This document shows positions 1 to 8,394 of a DNA stretch of 64,000 nucleotides, in pieces. The notes below the pieces were generated by a model. The model saw nothing but the letters and a program-made list of their open reading frames with translations, was not told the DNA's origin and did no database searches. The DNA comes from Thermoplasmata archaeon (GTDB lineage: Archaea; Thermoplasmatota; Thermoplasmata; RBG-16-68-12): positions 1 to 64,000 of the forward strand of contig DASWDU010000035.1 in NCBI GenBank assembly GCA_036395115.1, written 5' to 3'. The position numbers and the translations under genes were made by a program. The number at the start of each line of letters is the position of its first letter. The stretch's first letter is position 1.

Positions 1-181
1 CGGTCTCTTCACGGACCTCTCGCACCGCCGCGTCTTCGACCCTTTCTCCGAGTTCCACGAAGCCGCCGGGCAGCGCGGGCATCCCACGGAACGGATCGTT
101 CCGACGGCGGACGACGACGAGCTTGCCATCGTGGAGGACGACGCCGTCCACCGCCATCCGGGGATGGCCGCCCCGCGGCAT
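1..181 (-). CDS. Nudix hydrolase (3' end outside window)
   Basis: The visible 60 N-terminal residues contain a Nudix box starting at GFVELGERVEDAAVREVREE, preceded by the usual beta-strand region (MAVDGVVL...KLVVVRRR). Nudix enzymes hydrolyse nucleoside diphosphates linked to another group; the substrate cannot be told. The ATG at 181 is 6 nt downstream of the urocanase stop. An in-frame GTG at 190 overlaps that stop as GTGA, so either start is possible and the gene is probably cotranscribed with hutU. The C-terminus runs off the left edge. Confidence 0.85.
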   Translation of the reverse strand, partial: MPRGGHPRMAVDGVVLHDGKLVVVRRRNDPFRGMPALPGGFVELGERVEDAAVREVREET

Positions 182-186
182 CGAGA

Positions 187-1839
187 TCACTCGAGCGAGG
201 GCATGCGGATATCGTGGTCTTTCGCGAACCGCACCGCGTCCTCGTAGCCGGCGTCCGCGTGGCGCACGACGCCCATCCCCGGATCCGTCGTGAGGACGCG
301 CTCGATCCGCCGCTCGGCGTCCTCCGTGCCATCGCAGACGAGGAGCGCGCCTGCGTGGGTCGAGTAGCCGATGCCGACGCCGCCGCCGTTGTGCACGGCG
401 ACGAGGTCCGCACCGGCGGCTGTATTGAGCAGAGCGTTCAAAATCGGCCAGTCGGCAATCGCATCGGACTTATCGCGCATCCCCTCCGTCTCGCGGTATG
501 GGGAGGCGACCGAGCCGGCGTCCAAATGGTCCCGCGTGATGACGATCGGGCCGCTCAGCTCTCCCGACGCGACCATCCGGTTGATGGCCTTCCCGAACCC
601 CGCGCGCTCGCCGTACCCGAGCCAGCAGACTCGCGCGGGGAGGCCCTCCCACGGCAGGTATTTCTCCGCGAGGGGGATCCAACGCGCAAGCGTCTCGTCC
701 TTCGGGAACTCCCGCAAGACGACGCTGTCGGTCTTGATGATATCGTCCGGATTGCCGGTGACGGCGACCCAACGGAACGGTCCTCGACCTTCCGCGAAGA
801 GCGGACGGATGAAGAGGGGCACGAAGCCCTGGAACGCGAACGCGTCGTCGACGCCCGCCTCTTTCGCCTGCCCGCGGATGTTGTTCCCGTAATCGAACAC
901 CACGCTCCCGCTCCGGAGGAACGCCAGCATCGCGCGCACGTGGATCGCGATCGATTCCCGCGACCGACGGAGGTACTCGTTCGGATTCGACGCGCGGAGC
1001 TCCGCTGCCTCGCCGACGGTCATGCCGCGAGGAATGTAGCCGCCGAGAGGATCGTGCGCGCTCGTCTGGTCCGTCACGATATCCGGCCGGATCCCCCGCT
1101 TCGCGAGTTCCGGGTGCACGTCGGCGCAGTTCCCGACGAGGCCAATTGACAGCGGCGTGCCGCTCGCCTTCGCATCGAGGGCCATCCCGAGCGCCTCGTC
1201 GAGGTCGTGAACGAGGCGGTCGCAGTAGCGGTTCGCGACCCGCCGCCGAATCCTTGCCTCGTCCGCCTCGACGTCGAGGCACACGCCCTCGTTCATCTTG
1301 ATCGCGAGCGGTTGCGCGCCGCCCATGCCGCCCATCCCGCCCGTGAGGACGAGACGGCCTTTCAGGGAGCCGCCAAAGTGTTTTCGGGCGCACGCCGCGA
1401 ACGTCTCGTACGTACCTTGGACGATGCCTTGCGAGCCGATGTACGACCAGCCGCCCGCGGTCATCTGCCCGTACATTGTGAGGCCGAGCTTCTCGAGCTC
1501 GTAGAACGTCTCCCAGTTCGACCACTTCGGGACGAGGTGTGCGTTCGCGATGAGGACGCGTGGCGCATCGCGATGCGTCCGGAAGACCGCCACGGGCTTG
1601 CCGCTCTGCACGACAAGCGTCTCGTCCTCACGAAGACTCTGGAGCGTCTCGACGATCCGATGGAACGCCTCCCAGTTCCGCGCGGCCTTGCCCGTGCCGC
1701 CGTAGATAATCAGCTCGTCCGGCTTCTCCGCGTTCTCGAGGTTGTTCTCGAGCATCCGGAGGATCGCTTCTTGCCGCCAACCGAGGCAACGCAAGGCGGG
1801 ACCGCGCGCCGCCTTGATCCGCTCCATGCGGACGACCAT
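187..1839 (-). CDS. hutU: Urocanate hydratase (urocanase)
   Basis: A 550-residue protein of normal urocanase length. It converts urocanate to imidazolonepropionate, the second step of histidine degradation, using bound NAD. The N-terminus has the family pattern ([19 protein letters not shown], then [11 protein letters not shown]); the Gly-rich segment [16 protein letters not shown] and the C-terminal [11 protein letters not shown] are NAD/active-site regions. ATG at 1839 is chosen because the family begins just here; ATG 1827 is equally plausible, and an A/T-rich box (AAAAGACTTTA) lies 15-35 nt upstream. Formiminotransferase and cyclodeaminase genes follow nearby on the same strand, but histidase and imidazolonepropionase are not in the window. 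Confidence 0.95.
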   Translation of the reverse strand: MVVRMERIKAARGPALRCLGWRQEAILRMLENNLENAEKPDELIIYGGTGKAARNWEAFHRIVETLQSLREDETLVVQSGKPVAVFRTHRDAPRVLIANAHLVPKWSNWETFYELEKLGLTMYGQMTAGGWSYIGSQGIVQGTYETFAACARKHFGGSLKGRLVLTGGMGGMGGAQPLAIKMNEGVCLDVEADEARIRRRVANRYCDRLVHDLDEALGMALDAKASGTPLSIGLVGNCADVHPELAKRGIRPDIVTDQTSAHDPLGGYIPRGMTVGEAAELRASNPNEYLRRSRESIAIHVRAMLAFLRSGSVVFDYGNNIRGQAKEAGVDDAFAFQGFVPLFIRPLFAEGRGPFRWVAVTGNPDDIIKTDSVVLREFPKDETLARWIPLAEKYLPWEGLPARVCWLGYGERAGFGKAINRMVASGELSGPIVITRDHLDAGSVASPYRETEGMRDKSDAIADWPILNALLNTAAGADLVAVHNGGGVGIGYSTHAGALLVCDGTEDAERRIERVLTTDPGMGVVRHADAGYEDAVRFAKDHDIRMPSLE

Positions 1840-1939
1840 AGTTCCAGGCGGCGTAAAGTCTTTTCCCGCACATCGAGCGTCCGTCTCGCGCTGCCGATAT
1901 CGCAAGATACTTTGGTGGTGGCGACGATGAGGACGCGGC

Positions 1940-2395
1940 ATGGTCTGGACCACCCGCCGGCTGATCGCGGTCCTCTCGGTTCCGTTCGCGCTCGTTCTCG
2001 CGACGGTCGTCGTGGCGACGTACATGGTCCCCAGGGTGACGTTGCAGGCCGATCAGCCGACGTACCGCGTCGGCGACCCGGTCCGATTTTTCGTGCACAA
2101 CGGGCTGGAGGACCCGGCGTTCCTCGCGTGCGCGGCCCCGTGGCACATCTCCCGCGAGGTCGACGGTGCCTGGCGGCCGGTCGAGGCCCACCTCTGCTTG
2201 GCCGTGATCGTCCCCGTGGCTCCGGGCGAGACGCGGAACTGGACTTGGGTCAGCCAGACGACGACGGACCGTCCGGACCTCGCGCCCGTGGAGCCGGGTC
2301 GCTACCGCATCGAGATGTCCGTCATGACGCAGTGCGCTTCGCCCGGGCAGGGCTGCACGACCGTCCCGCTGACCGCCTATTTCCGGTTGCAGTGA
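1940..2395 (+). CDS. Secreted or membrane-anchored beta-sandwich protein
   Basis: 151 residues. An N-terminal hydrophobic stretch (residues 8-29) can act as a signal or anchor. The rest looks like one extracytoplasmic immunoglobulin-like sandwich ([43 protein letters not shown]), with four cysteines that could form disulfides. No enzyme motif is seen. The gene is divergent from hutU and convergent with the cyclodeaminase. Function unknown. Confidence 0.7.
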   Translation: MVWTTRRLIAVLSVPFALVLATVVVATYMVPRVTLQADQPTYRVGDPVRFFVHNGLEDPAFLACAAPWHISREVDGAWRPVEAHLCLAVIVPVAPGETRNWTWVSQTTTDRPDLAPVEPGRYRIEMSVMTQCASPGQGCTTVPLTAYFRLQ

Positions 2396-2409
2396 GCGCG
2401 ACTCGCGGA

Positions 2410-3036
2410 TCAGAGGCGCGACGACACGACCGCCATCGCCTCGTGTCCGATCGCGTCGGCGCGCTTCAGCAGACGGTCCGCTTCTTCCTCGACCCGCTCC
2501 CGGAACGCTTCGTCCTTGATCGCGGCGAGGTTCACGTAGCAGTTGAGGCTCGAGCCGCGGATCGCGGCTTCGGCGAGGAGGACCGCGACGCCGGCATCCG
2601 TCGTCGCGCCGCGATTCCCCCTCTTCACGGCCGCCTCGGCGAGTTCGAGCGCCTCGATGCAGCGGCGCATCGTCTCGAGCGGCACCTCCGTCGCGGCCCG
2701 GTACGCCGCCTGCATGGCCTCGACCCGTGCGGCCTTCTGCGGCGGGGTGGCCTTCGGCAGCCGGGTCGCCGTCAGGACCGCGTCGTACGCGCGCGCGTCC
2801 TCGTCGACGAGCGCTTCGAGCCTCGCCTGCGTCTCGCGGGCCTTCGATTCGATCTGGGCGAGCTCCGACTCGGCGTCCTCGTACCCTTTCTTGCCCCGGG
2901 CGAGGCCCGCCACCATGCGGCTCAGAGCGACCGACAAGGCCGCGGCGAGGGCGGACGCGCTCCCGCCTCCGGGCGTCGGCGTCGCGGCGGCGACGGACGC
3001 GAGGAACTCCTCCACGCTCTGGTCTTTCACTCCCAC
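2410..3036 (-). CDS. fchA: Formimidoyltetrahydrofolate cyclodeaminase
   Basis: 208-residue, mostly helical protein of the FTCD_C family. The hallmark TPTPGGGSASALAAAL is at residues 19-34 and the late motif GSSLNCYVNLA near residue 160. It closes formimino-THF to methenyl-THF with release of ammonia. The ATG at 3036 overlaps the end of the formiminotransferase gene by 10 nt, so the two are translationally linked; in animals they are fused in one protein. Confidence 0.92.
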   Translation of the reverse strand: MGVKDQSVEEFLASVAAATPTPGGGSASALAAALSVALSRMVAGLARGKKGYEDAESELAQIESKARETQARLEALVDEDARAYDAVLTATRLPKATPPQKAARVEAMQAAYRAATEVPLETMRRCIEALELAEAAVKRGNRGATTDAGVAVLLAEAAIRGSSLNCYVNLAAIKDEAFRERVEEEADRLLKRADAIGHEAMAVVSSRL

Positions 3037-3926
3037 AGCCGCGTCTCCAGGATCTGGGCTCGATGGAATCGCGCGAGCTTGAAGTATTGGGTCGCTCCGT
3101 CGACGAGCGCATCGAGCGGGACGAGTCCGACGATCTCACTCTCTGCGATCTCCACGCCCTCCTGGTCCGCGAGCCGGCGGATCGCCTCGAACGCCTGGAC
3201 GAGCGACGTCCGGCGGTAGTCGACCATGTTCATCGACACCTGGACGAGGCCTCGCTCGGAGAGCGCGAAGCCTTTCGCGCGGACCGCCGGGAGTCCGCCG
3301 TCGCTCTCCCGGATCGCCCTCGCGATGCGTTTCGCGATGCCGACGTCGGCCGTGCGCAGGTTCACGTTCCACGCGATCAAGAGGGGCCGTGCCCCGACGA
3401 TGCAGGCGCCGGCGGTCGGGTGGAGCCGCGCGGGGCCGAAATCCGGCTTGCGGTCGGGGTTCGTCTCGATCTCGGCCTTGAGGCCTTCATATTCACCGCG
3501 CCGCACGTCCGGGAGGGCGCGGCGGTCGGGCCGCGTTGCGGCTGCCTCGTACAGATAGACCGGGACGTGGAGCTCGTCCGCGATCCGCTGGCCAACGGCC
3601 CGCGCGAGGGCGACGCAGTCGGCCATCGTCGCGCCCGCGATCGGGACGAACGGGAGGACGTCGAGGGCACCGACCCGAGGATGCTCCCCCCGATGGGCGT
3701 TCATGTCGATCCCCTCGACCGCGGCGGATGCAGCTCGAAACGCGGCTTCGGACACCGCCGGCCGGTCGCCGACGAACGTGATCACGGAGCGGTTGTGGTC
3801 CGCGTCCATCTGAACGTCCAAGATCCGCACTCCCCCGACGCGGGCGATCGCGGATCCGATCGCGTCGACGACGTCCTTGCGGCGCCCTTCGGAAAAATTC
3901 GGCACGCACTCGACGACCTCGACCAT
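3027..3926 (-). CDS. ftcD: Glutamate formimidoyltransferase
   Basis: 299 residues matching the N-terminal and middle domains of FTCD: MVEVVECVPNFSEGRR at the start, DADHNRSVITFVG with the catalytic-region His/Asn, and EHPRVGALDVLPFVP near residue 90. It transfers the formimino group from formiminoglutamate to tetrahydrofolate. A start 10 codons upstream exists, but the family begins at MVEVVE. Together with fchA and hutU it supports histidine use as a nitrogen and one-carbon source. Confidence 0.93.
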   Translation of the reverse strand: MVEVVECVPNFSEGRRKDVVDAIGSAIARVGGVRILDVQMDADHNRSVITFVGDRPAVSEAAFRAASAAVEGIDMNAHRGEHPRVGALDVLPFVPIAGATMADCVALARAVGQRIADELHVPVYLYEAAATRPDRRALPDVRRGEYEGLKAEIETNPDRKPDFGPARLHPTAGACIVGARPLLIAWNVNLRTADVGIAKRIARAIRESDGGLPAVRAKGFALSERGLVQVSMNMVDYRRTSLVQAFEAIRRLADQEGVEIAESEIVGLVPLDALVDGATQYFKLARFHRAQILETRLWE

Positions 3927-4114
3927 CCCACGCTCCGGAGAGCGCGACGAAGCCAACGATTCCTTAAAACCTTTCTCGGCGCGTGCGGGTCGCGCCTCCA
4001 GTGGGAAATGGGAAGTTGGAAGGCGTCACCTGCTTCTTCTGCGGCTACTCATTCACGGAAGGAAAGACCCCACCGTAAGCGTATTATCGCCCGCGTCCTT
4101 TGTGGGCGCGTCCC

Positions 4115-5509
4115 ATGAAGAAGGACGAGGAATTCAGCGAGTGGTATAACGGCCTCGTCGACGGAGCGGAGCTGAGCGACAAGCGCTACCCGATCAAAGG
4201 GATGAACGTCTGGCGCCCGTACGGCTGGTCGATCATGAAGCTCATCGATCAGGCGATGCGGGAGGAATTCGACTCGACCGGCCACGGCGAGGTGAACTTC
4301 CCTGTCCTGATCCCGGAGACCGAGTTCCAGAAGGAGGCGGACCACGTCAAGGGCTTCGAGGGCGACGTGTTCTGGGTCACGCGCGGCGGGTTCAACGAAC
4401 TCGACGTCCGGCTCCTCCTCCGACCGACGTCCGAGACGGCGATGTATCCGATGTTCAAGCTCTGGATCCGCAGCCACGCGGACCTCCCCCTGAAGGTGTA
4501 CCAGATCGTGCCCGTATTCCGCTACGAGACGAAGATGACGCGGACGTTCATGCGCGTCCGTGAGATCCATTTCTTCGAGGCGCACACGGCCCACGCGACG
4601 TTCGAGGACGCGGAGCAGCAAGTCCAAGAGGACCTGCAGATCAACGAGCGCCTCATGCGGCTCCTCGCGCTGCCGTACATCGTCTCGAAGCGTCCGGACT
4701 GGGACAAGTTCCCCGGGGCGCACTACAGCCTCGGGTCCGACACCCTCCTGCCTTCGGGCCGGTCGCTTCAGCTCGCGACGTTCCACCAGTACCGCGACAA
4801 CTTCGCGAAGGTGTACGACGTCACGTACGAGACGGAGGCCGGCGAGCACCAGTTCGTCCATCAGACGACGGATGGGATGAGCGAGCGCATCCTCGGGGCG
4901 GTCCTCGCGATCCACGGCGACGAGAAGGGGCTCGTGCTGCCGCCCGCCGCGGCGCCGATCCAGGCGGTCATCGTGCCCGTCCTCGAGAAGGGGCGGCAGG
5001 AGCCGATGCTCCTCGAGTCGCAGCGGCTCTTCCTCGAGCTCCGGGAACGGATGCGGGTGAAGCTGGACGACCGGGACGTCCGTCCGGGCGAGAAGTACTA
5101 CTACTGGGAGGCGCGCGGCGTGCCGCTGCGCGTCGAGCTGGGGCCGCGCGAAATCGAGAAGACCATGGTCACCGTCGTCCGCCGTGACACCGGAGAAAAG
5201 CGGGAGCTGCCGCGGGACGCGCTCGGCGACCGCCTGCGGTCGGTGCTCGAGCTCATGCAGATCGCGATGTGGGACCGCGCGGAGAAGATGATCCGGCAGA
5301 ACACGTTCACGATCACGTCCCTCAACGAGGCGAAGGACGGCTTCAATCGGATGGGCTGGTGCGGCAGCGAGGCGTGCGGCAAGACGATCGCAGACCAGAC
5401 CGCGATGAGCGTCCTCGGCACGCCGTTCTACCCCGAGGAGTTCAAAGGCGAATGCATCGTCTGCGGCAAGCCGACCAAACAGGTCGTGTACGTCGCGAAG
5501 GCGTACTGA
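4115..5509 (+). CDS. proS: Prolyl-tRNA synthetase (eukaryote/archaeal type)
   Basis: 464-residue class II synthetase that charges tRNA-Pro. Motif 2 is FRYETKMTRTFMRVREIHFFEAH-like (about residues 135-157) and LRPTSETAMYPMF is the proline-site loop. The C-terminal zinc domain has four Cys (GWCGSEACG...CIVCG), and the chain ends in Tyr (VAKAY), both typical of the archaeal type. A TATA-like TATTAT at 4082-4087 lies about 30 nt before the ATG, supporting this start over an upstream TTG. Confidence 0.96.
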   Translation: MKKDEEFSEWYNGLVDGAELSDKRYPIKGMNVWRPYGWSIMKLIDQAMREEFDSTGHGEVNFPVLIPETEFQKEADHVKGFEGDVFWVTRGGFNELDVRLLLRPTSETAMYPMFKLWIRSHADLPLKVYQIVPVFRYETKMTRTFMRVREIHFFEAHTAHATFEDAEQQVQEDLQINERLMRLLALPYIVSKRPDWDKFPGAHYSLGSDTLLPSGRSLQLATFHQYRDNFAKVYDVTYETEAGEHQFVHQTTDGMSERILGAVLAIHGDEKGLVLPPAAAPIQAVIVPVLEKGRQEPMLLESQRLFLELRERMRVKLDDRDVRPGEKYYYWEARGVPLRVELGPREIEKTMVTVVRRDTGEKRELPRDALGDRLRSVLELMQIAMWDRAEKMIRQNTFTITSLNEAKDGFNRMGWCGSEACGKTIADQTAMSVLGTPFYPEEFKGECIVCGKPTKQVVYVAKAY

Positions 5510-5587
5510 CCCCGCGGGCCGACCCCTCCGGCCGTTCGGGGGAGAGCGGCGGTCTACCGCCCCGGCGTCGCGTCCTCGATGGGGACT

Positions 5588-5833
5588 TCAGTTTCCGGAT
5601 TCTCGATCCGTACCCGGAGCAGCCGGTGCAGGGGTCTCGCGGTAAAGGAGCATCCCGACGATCCCGAAACCCACCAACACCACCGTGACCGCGTACGCGC
5701 CGACCCATTCCGGCCGGAGCAGGTTCCACGATCCGTACGAAAGGCCCCAGAGCACGTAGAAGAGGATGCCCGCGAGCAACGTCAGCGCGTAGAACCAGAA
5801 CGCCACGCTGCGCGGGAACGGAATCTCAGGCAC
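5588..5833 (-). CDS. Small two-helix membrane protein
   Basis: 81 residues with two predicted membrane helices (about 11-30 and 44-64) and a short polar tail. A Pro-rich N-terminus precedes helix 1. It is convergent with proS. No family recognised; the high-GC codon use and clean hydrophobic pattern support it as a real gene. Confidence 0.6.
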   Translation of the reverse strand: MPEIPFPRSVAFWFYALTLLAGILFYVLWGLSYGSWNLLRPEWVGAYAVTVVLVGFGIVGMLLYRETPAPAAPGTDRESGN

Positions 5834-5913
5834 GCCGCGAGCAGGGTGCGTCCGAATAAGAACCTTTCCCGTCGAGGGGTTGAGTCTCTTTCGACGGACT
5901 GCAACCTAGTCCA

Positions 5914-6756
5914 TCAACCGTTCGGCGGTCTACGCCTCCGGACGCGCGGGATCGTCCTCGCGAGCCGCCCCCGGGTTCGCGCCCACCATGCCTCGACCCT
6001 CGGATATGCCCCCGGGTTCTCCTCGACCCAAAAGAGGAATGCGAGGACCAGGAAGAACGCCGCGAGGACGATCAGCAGGTAGAACGGCCACCGGGGGATC
6101 GGCTCCTTGACGCCGAATGCCGAATCCGGAAGAATCCCGTCGACGCCGAGCACGGTCAAGTTCACGTTCCCGCGACACCACGGCGGCGTGCAAGGGTTGG
6201 TGTACGTTTCGTTCTGGGCGAGGTCCCACAGTGCGGCGGAGAAGTAGCCGGGGGACGCCATCCGATACCGCGTGAGGTTGCCGGTCGTATTGAACTCGAG
6301 CCAGAAGCGCACAAAGTAGCTCGACTGCGAGAAGATCGTCCCGTGTGGCATGTCGTCGCTGTCCGCCGCCGTGAGCACCATGAACTCGAGCGGGATCGAC
6401 CCCAGGTTCGGGTCCACTCGACCCCGGGTCCACGCCCACTCCCGAGGGGACGACGGGCTGCTATTCGCAATCCTCGGATACGCATAGGCCCACGCATCGT
6501 CAACCGGGATGCTCTCGTCGATCGTCGCGTAGCGGTAGATACTGACATTAAGCCGGACGTCGAAGATCGGCTCCGAAAACGTCGAGTTCACGTCGAATAC
6601 GAATCGGCCGCTTTCCCCCGGCGCGAGCTCTGGCGTCTGTTGAATATCGATGAGCTTGTTCACCTTGCCGACCGCGCCGAAATCCTCCGCCGATGTCGAC
6701 GGGATAAAAAGCGAGGCCACGATCAAGGCTGCGAGGGCCAAGGCCGGGGCCCGCAT
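5914..6756 (-). CDS. Exported membrane-anchored protein
   Basis: 280 residues: signal peptide (MRAPALALAALIVASLFIP), an extracytoplasmic domain of about 210 residues rich in Asn-X-Ser/Thr sites, one membrane helix near residue 235 (WPFYLLIVLAAFFLVLAFLFWV) and an Arg-rich cytoplasmic tail. This is a common archaeal envelope-protein design. The ATG at 6756 is chosen because it starts the signal peptide; the upstream frame is low-complexity. It shares a divergent promoter region with the Taw2 gene. Confidence 0.75.
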   Translation of the reverse strand: MRAPALALAALIVASLFIPSTSAEDFGAVGKVNKLIDIQQTPELAPGESGRFVFDVNSTFSEPIFDVRLNVSIYRYATIDESIPVDDAWAYAYPRIANSSPSSPREWAWTRGRVDPNLGSIPLEFMVLTAADSDDMPHGTIFSQSSYFVRFWLEFNTTGNLTRYRMASPGYFSAALWDLAQNETYTNPCTPPWCRGNVNLTVLGVDGILPDSAFGVKEPIPRWPFYLLIVLAAFFLVLAFLFWVEENPGAYPRVEAWWARTRGRLARTIPRVRRRRPPNG

Positions 6757-6782
6757 GATGCGCGCCGATGCGGGTGGCTCCT

Positions 6783-6795
6783 CATATACATATCG
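6783..6795 (+). promoter_or_regulatory. TATA-type promoter for the Taw2 gene
   Basis: The A/T-rich stretch CATATACATATCG sits about 26-38 nt before the ATG at 6821, the spacing expected for a leaderless archaeal transcript. It lies in the 64-nt gap between two divergent genes. Confidence 0.6.
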
Positions 6796-6820
6796 CGGTT
6801 TGTATCGCGGAGAAGAGCAC

Positions 6821-7903
6821 ATGGGGAGGCAGACGAAGACGTACGGCCTGGACGCGGTCGAGGTCCCCCAGCGGGAGGCCGCTGCGGTTCTGGGTGGGCT
6901 CTTGTCAATCGACCTTGTCGACCGATCGCGACGGATTTCGAAACGCGGCGGGTCGGTCCTCATCCCAGTCCGTGCGGAACCGGAAGTCGACCTCTCGCGG
7001 TACGCCGCTCGACTTGTCCGTGACGTCCGTCTGCCTCCCCGGACCCCGCCACGCAACCCGAAATCGCGCCTGACGGCTGAATTGGCGGCAATGGGAGTCC
7101 CGCTTGCGTTTGCCCCGACGAAATGGGAGCGAATCGGGGACGTCGTTCTGATCCGAGTGCCTCCCGCGGGGCGGTCCTATGCGCGGAAGATCGCGGCGGC
7201 GTTCGGCCGGGTGCTGCACGCGCGCACGGTCGTCCAGGACCTCTCCGGGATCCACGGCCCTCTTCGCGTCCCGTCGATTCGGGTGTTGTGGGGAGACGGG
7301 ACCGAGACCGTGCACGCCGAGGGAGGCGTCCGATACGCGCTCGACGTCGCGCGGGTGATGTTCTCCGCCGGAAACCTCGCGGAGCGAATCGGGGTCGCGG
7401 AGCGCGTGCCCCCGGGCGCGGTCGTCGTCGACCTGTTCGCCGGGATCGGCTACTTCTCGCTCCCGATCGCGGTCCGCGGTCGCGCCGAGGTCGTGTACGC
7501 GTGCGAACTCAATCCGGTCAGCTTTGGGTACCTACGAGAGAACATCCGCCGCAATCGGGCCGACAAGATCGTGCCGCTCTTCGGCGACTGCCGCGACGTT
7601 GCACCCCGAGGAATCGCCGACTGGGTCCTCATGGGCCACTTCGACGCCCGGGCGTATCTCGATGTCGCATTCCGGACCCTCCGCGGCCGGGGGACGATCG
7701 TCTATCATGAGCTGTGCCCGAAGGAGCAGTACCCGGACGGGTTGACCCGTCGCCTCGCGGCCGCCGCGCGGGCCCACTGGATGCGCGTGAGCGCGATCCG
7801 AACCCGCATCGTGAAATCGTACGCCCCGGGAATCGTGCATTCGACGGCGGAAGTGGATGTCACCCCACAGACTCGCACGACGGCGAGCGAAAGGCATAAG
7901 TAG
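6821..7903 (+). CDS. taw2: tRNA wybutosine-synthesis enzyme Taw2/TYW2-like
   Basis: 360-residue Trm5/TYW2-family enzyme. SAM-site motif I is VVVDLFAGIGYFSLPIA (about residues 205-221), motif II is VYACELNP, and a later motif is DCRDV. In place of the Asn-Leu-Pro motif typical of Trm5 m1G37 methyltransferases it has VLMGHFDARAYLD followed by IVYHELCP, as in TYW2/Taw2 enzymes that transfer the aminocarboxypropyl group of SAM to tRNA-Phe position 37. Assignment to Taw2 rather than Trm5 rests on this motif. The start fits the TATA box upstream. Confidence 0.8.
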   Translation: MGRQTKTYGLDAVEVPQREAAAVLGGLLSIDLVDRSRRISKRGGSVLIPVRAEPEVDLSRYAARLVRDVRLPPRTPPRNPKSRLTAELAAMGVPLAFAPTKWERIGDVVLIRVPPAGRSYARKIAAAFGRVLHARTVVQDLSGIHGPLRVPSIRVLWGDGTETVHAEGGVRYALDVARVMFSAGNLAERIGVAERVPPGAVVVDLFAGIGYFSLPIAVRGRAEVVYACELNPVSFGYLRENIRRNRADKIVPLFGDCRDVAPRGIADWVLMGHFDARAYLDVAFRTLRGRGTIVYHELCPKEQYPDGLTRRLAAAARAHWMRVSAIRTRIVKSYAPGIVHSTAEVDVTPQTRTTASERHK

Positions 7904-7932
7904 GGTGAGTCCCTGGAGAAATCGGTGATGAA

Positions 7933-8334
7933 ATGAATTGCCCGAAATGCGCCGCGGAATTGCCCGCGGAAGCCGCGTACTGTCCGTCGTGCGGTGCGCC
8001 CCGGAGCGAGATCGACCGGCTCCTCTGGGAAGCGTCGAAGGCCGCGAAGAAGGCCGTCGAGGCCGGCACCGCCGCCCTGGATCGTGCCGCGAAGGAGCTC
8101 CAGCCGACCTTCGACAAAGCCGTAGAGACGGTCCGGCCTGCGGTCGACGCCGTCGGGAAAGCGACCCGCGAGGTCGCCGCAAAGGTGAGGCCCGCGGCCG
8201 AGAACACCTGGCGCACCGCCAAGGAAGTCACCGACAAGACGATTGCCGTCGTCAAGCCACCGGTGACCAAGGCCGCCCGGACGACCGGCGCCGCCGTCGA
8301 CAGAATCAAGCAGAAGGTCCGCGGGGCGCCGTAG
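7933..8334 (+). CDS. Zinc-ribbon protein with amphipathic helical repeats
   Basis: 133 residues. An N-terminal zinc ribbon (CPKC...CPSCG, residues 3-20) is followed by a Lys/Ala/Glu/Val-rich helical region with loosely repeated 11-residue units (KAVETVRP, REVAAKVRP, KEVTDKTIAV), resembling LEA or apolipoprotein-like helices. It follows the Taw2 gene by 30 nt. Function unknown. Confidence 0.75.
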   Translation: MNCPKCAAELPAEAAYCPSCGAPRSEIDRLLWEASKAAKKAVEAGTAALDRAAKELQPTFDKAVETVRPAVDAVGKATREVAAKVRPAAENTWRTAKEVTDKTIAVVKPPVTKAARTTGAAVDRIKQKVRGAP

Positions 8335-8394
8335 TAGCGGCACGCAGGGAGTCCCATCCAAACCGTTTTCTACGCAGGCGCACGTAGTGGGCTC

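Noticed and set aside
1207-3219. Long plus-strand open frame opposite urocanase and cyclodeaminase
   Set aside because: Arg/Pro/Asp-rich low-complexity translation with no family pattern; it is a mirror of high-GC codon use in the real minus-strand genes.
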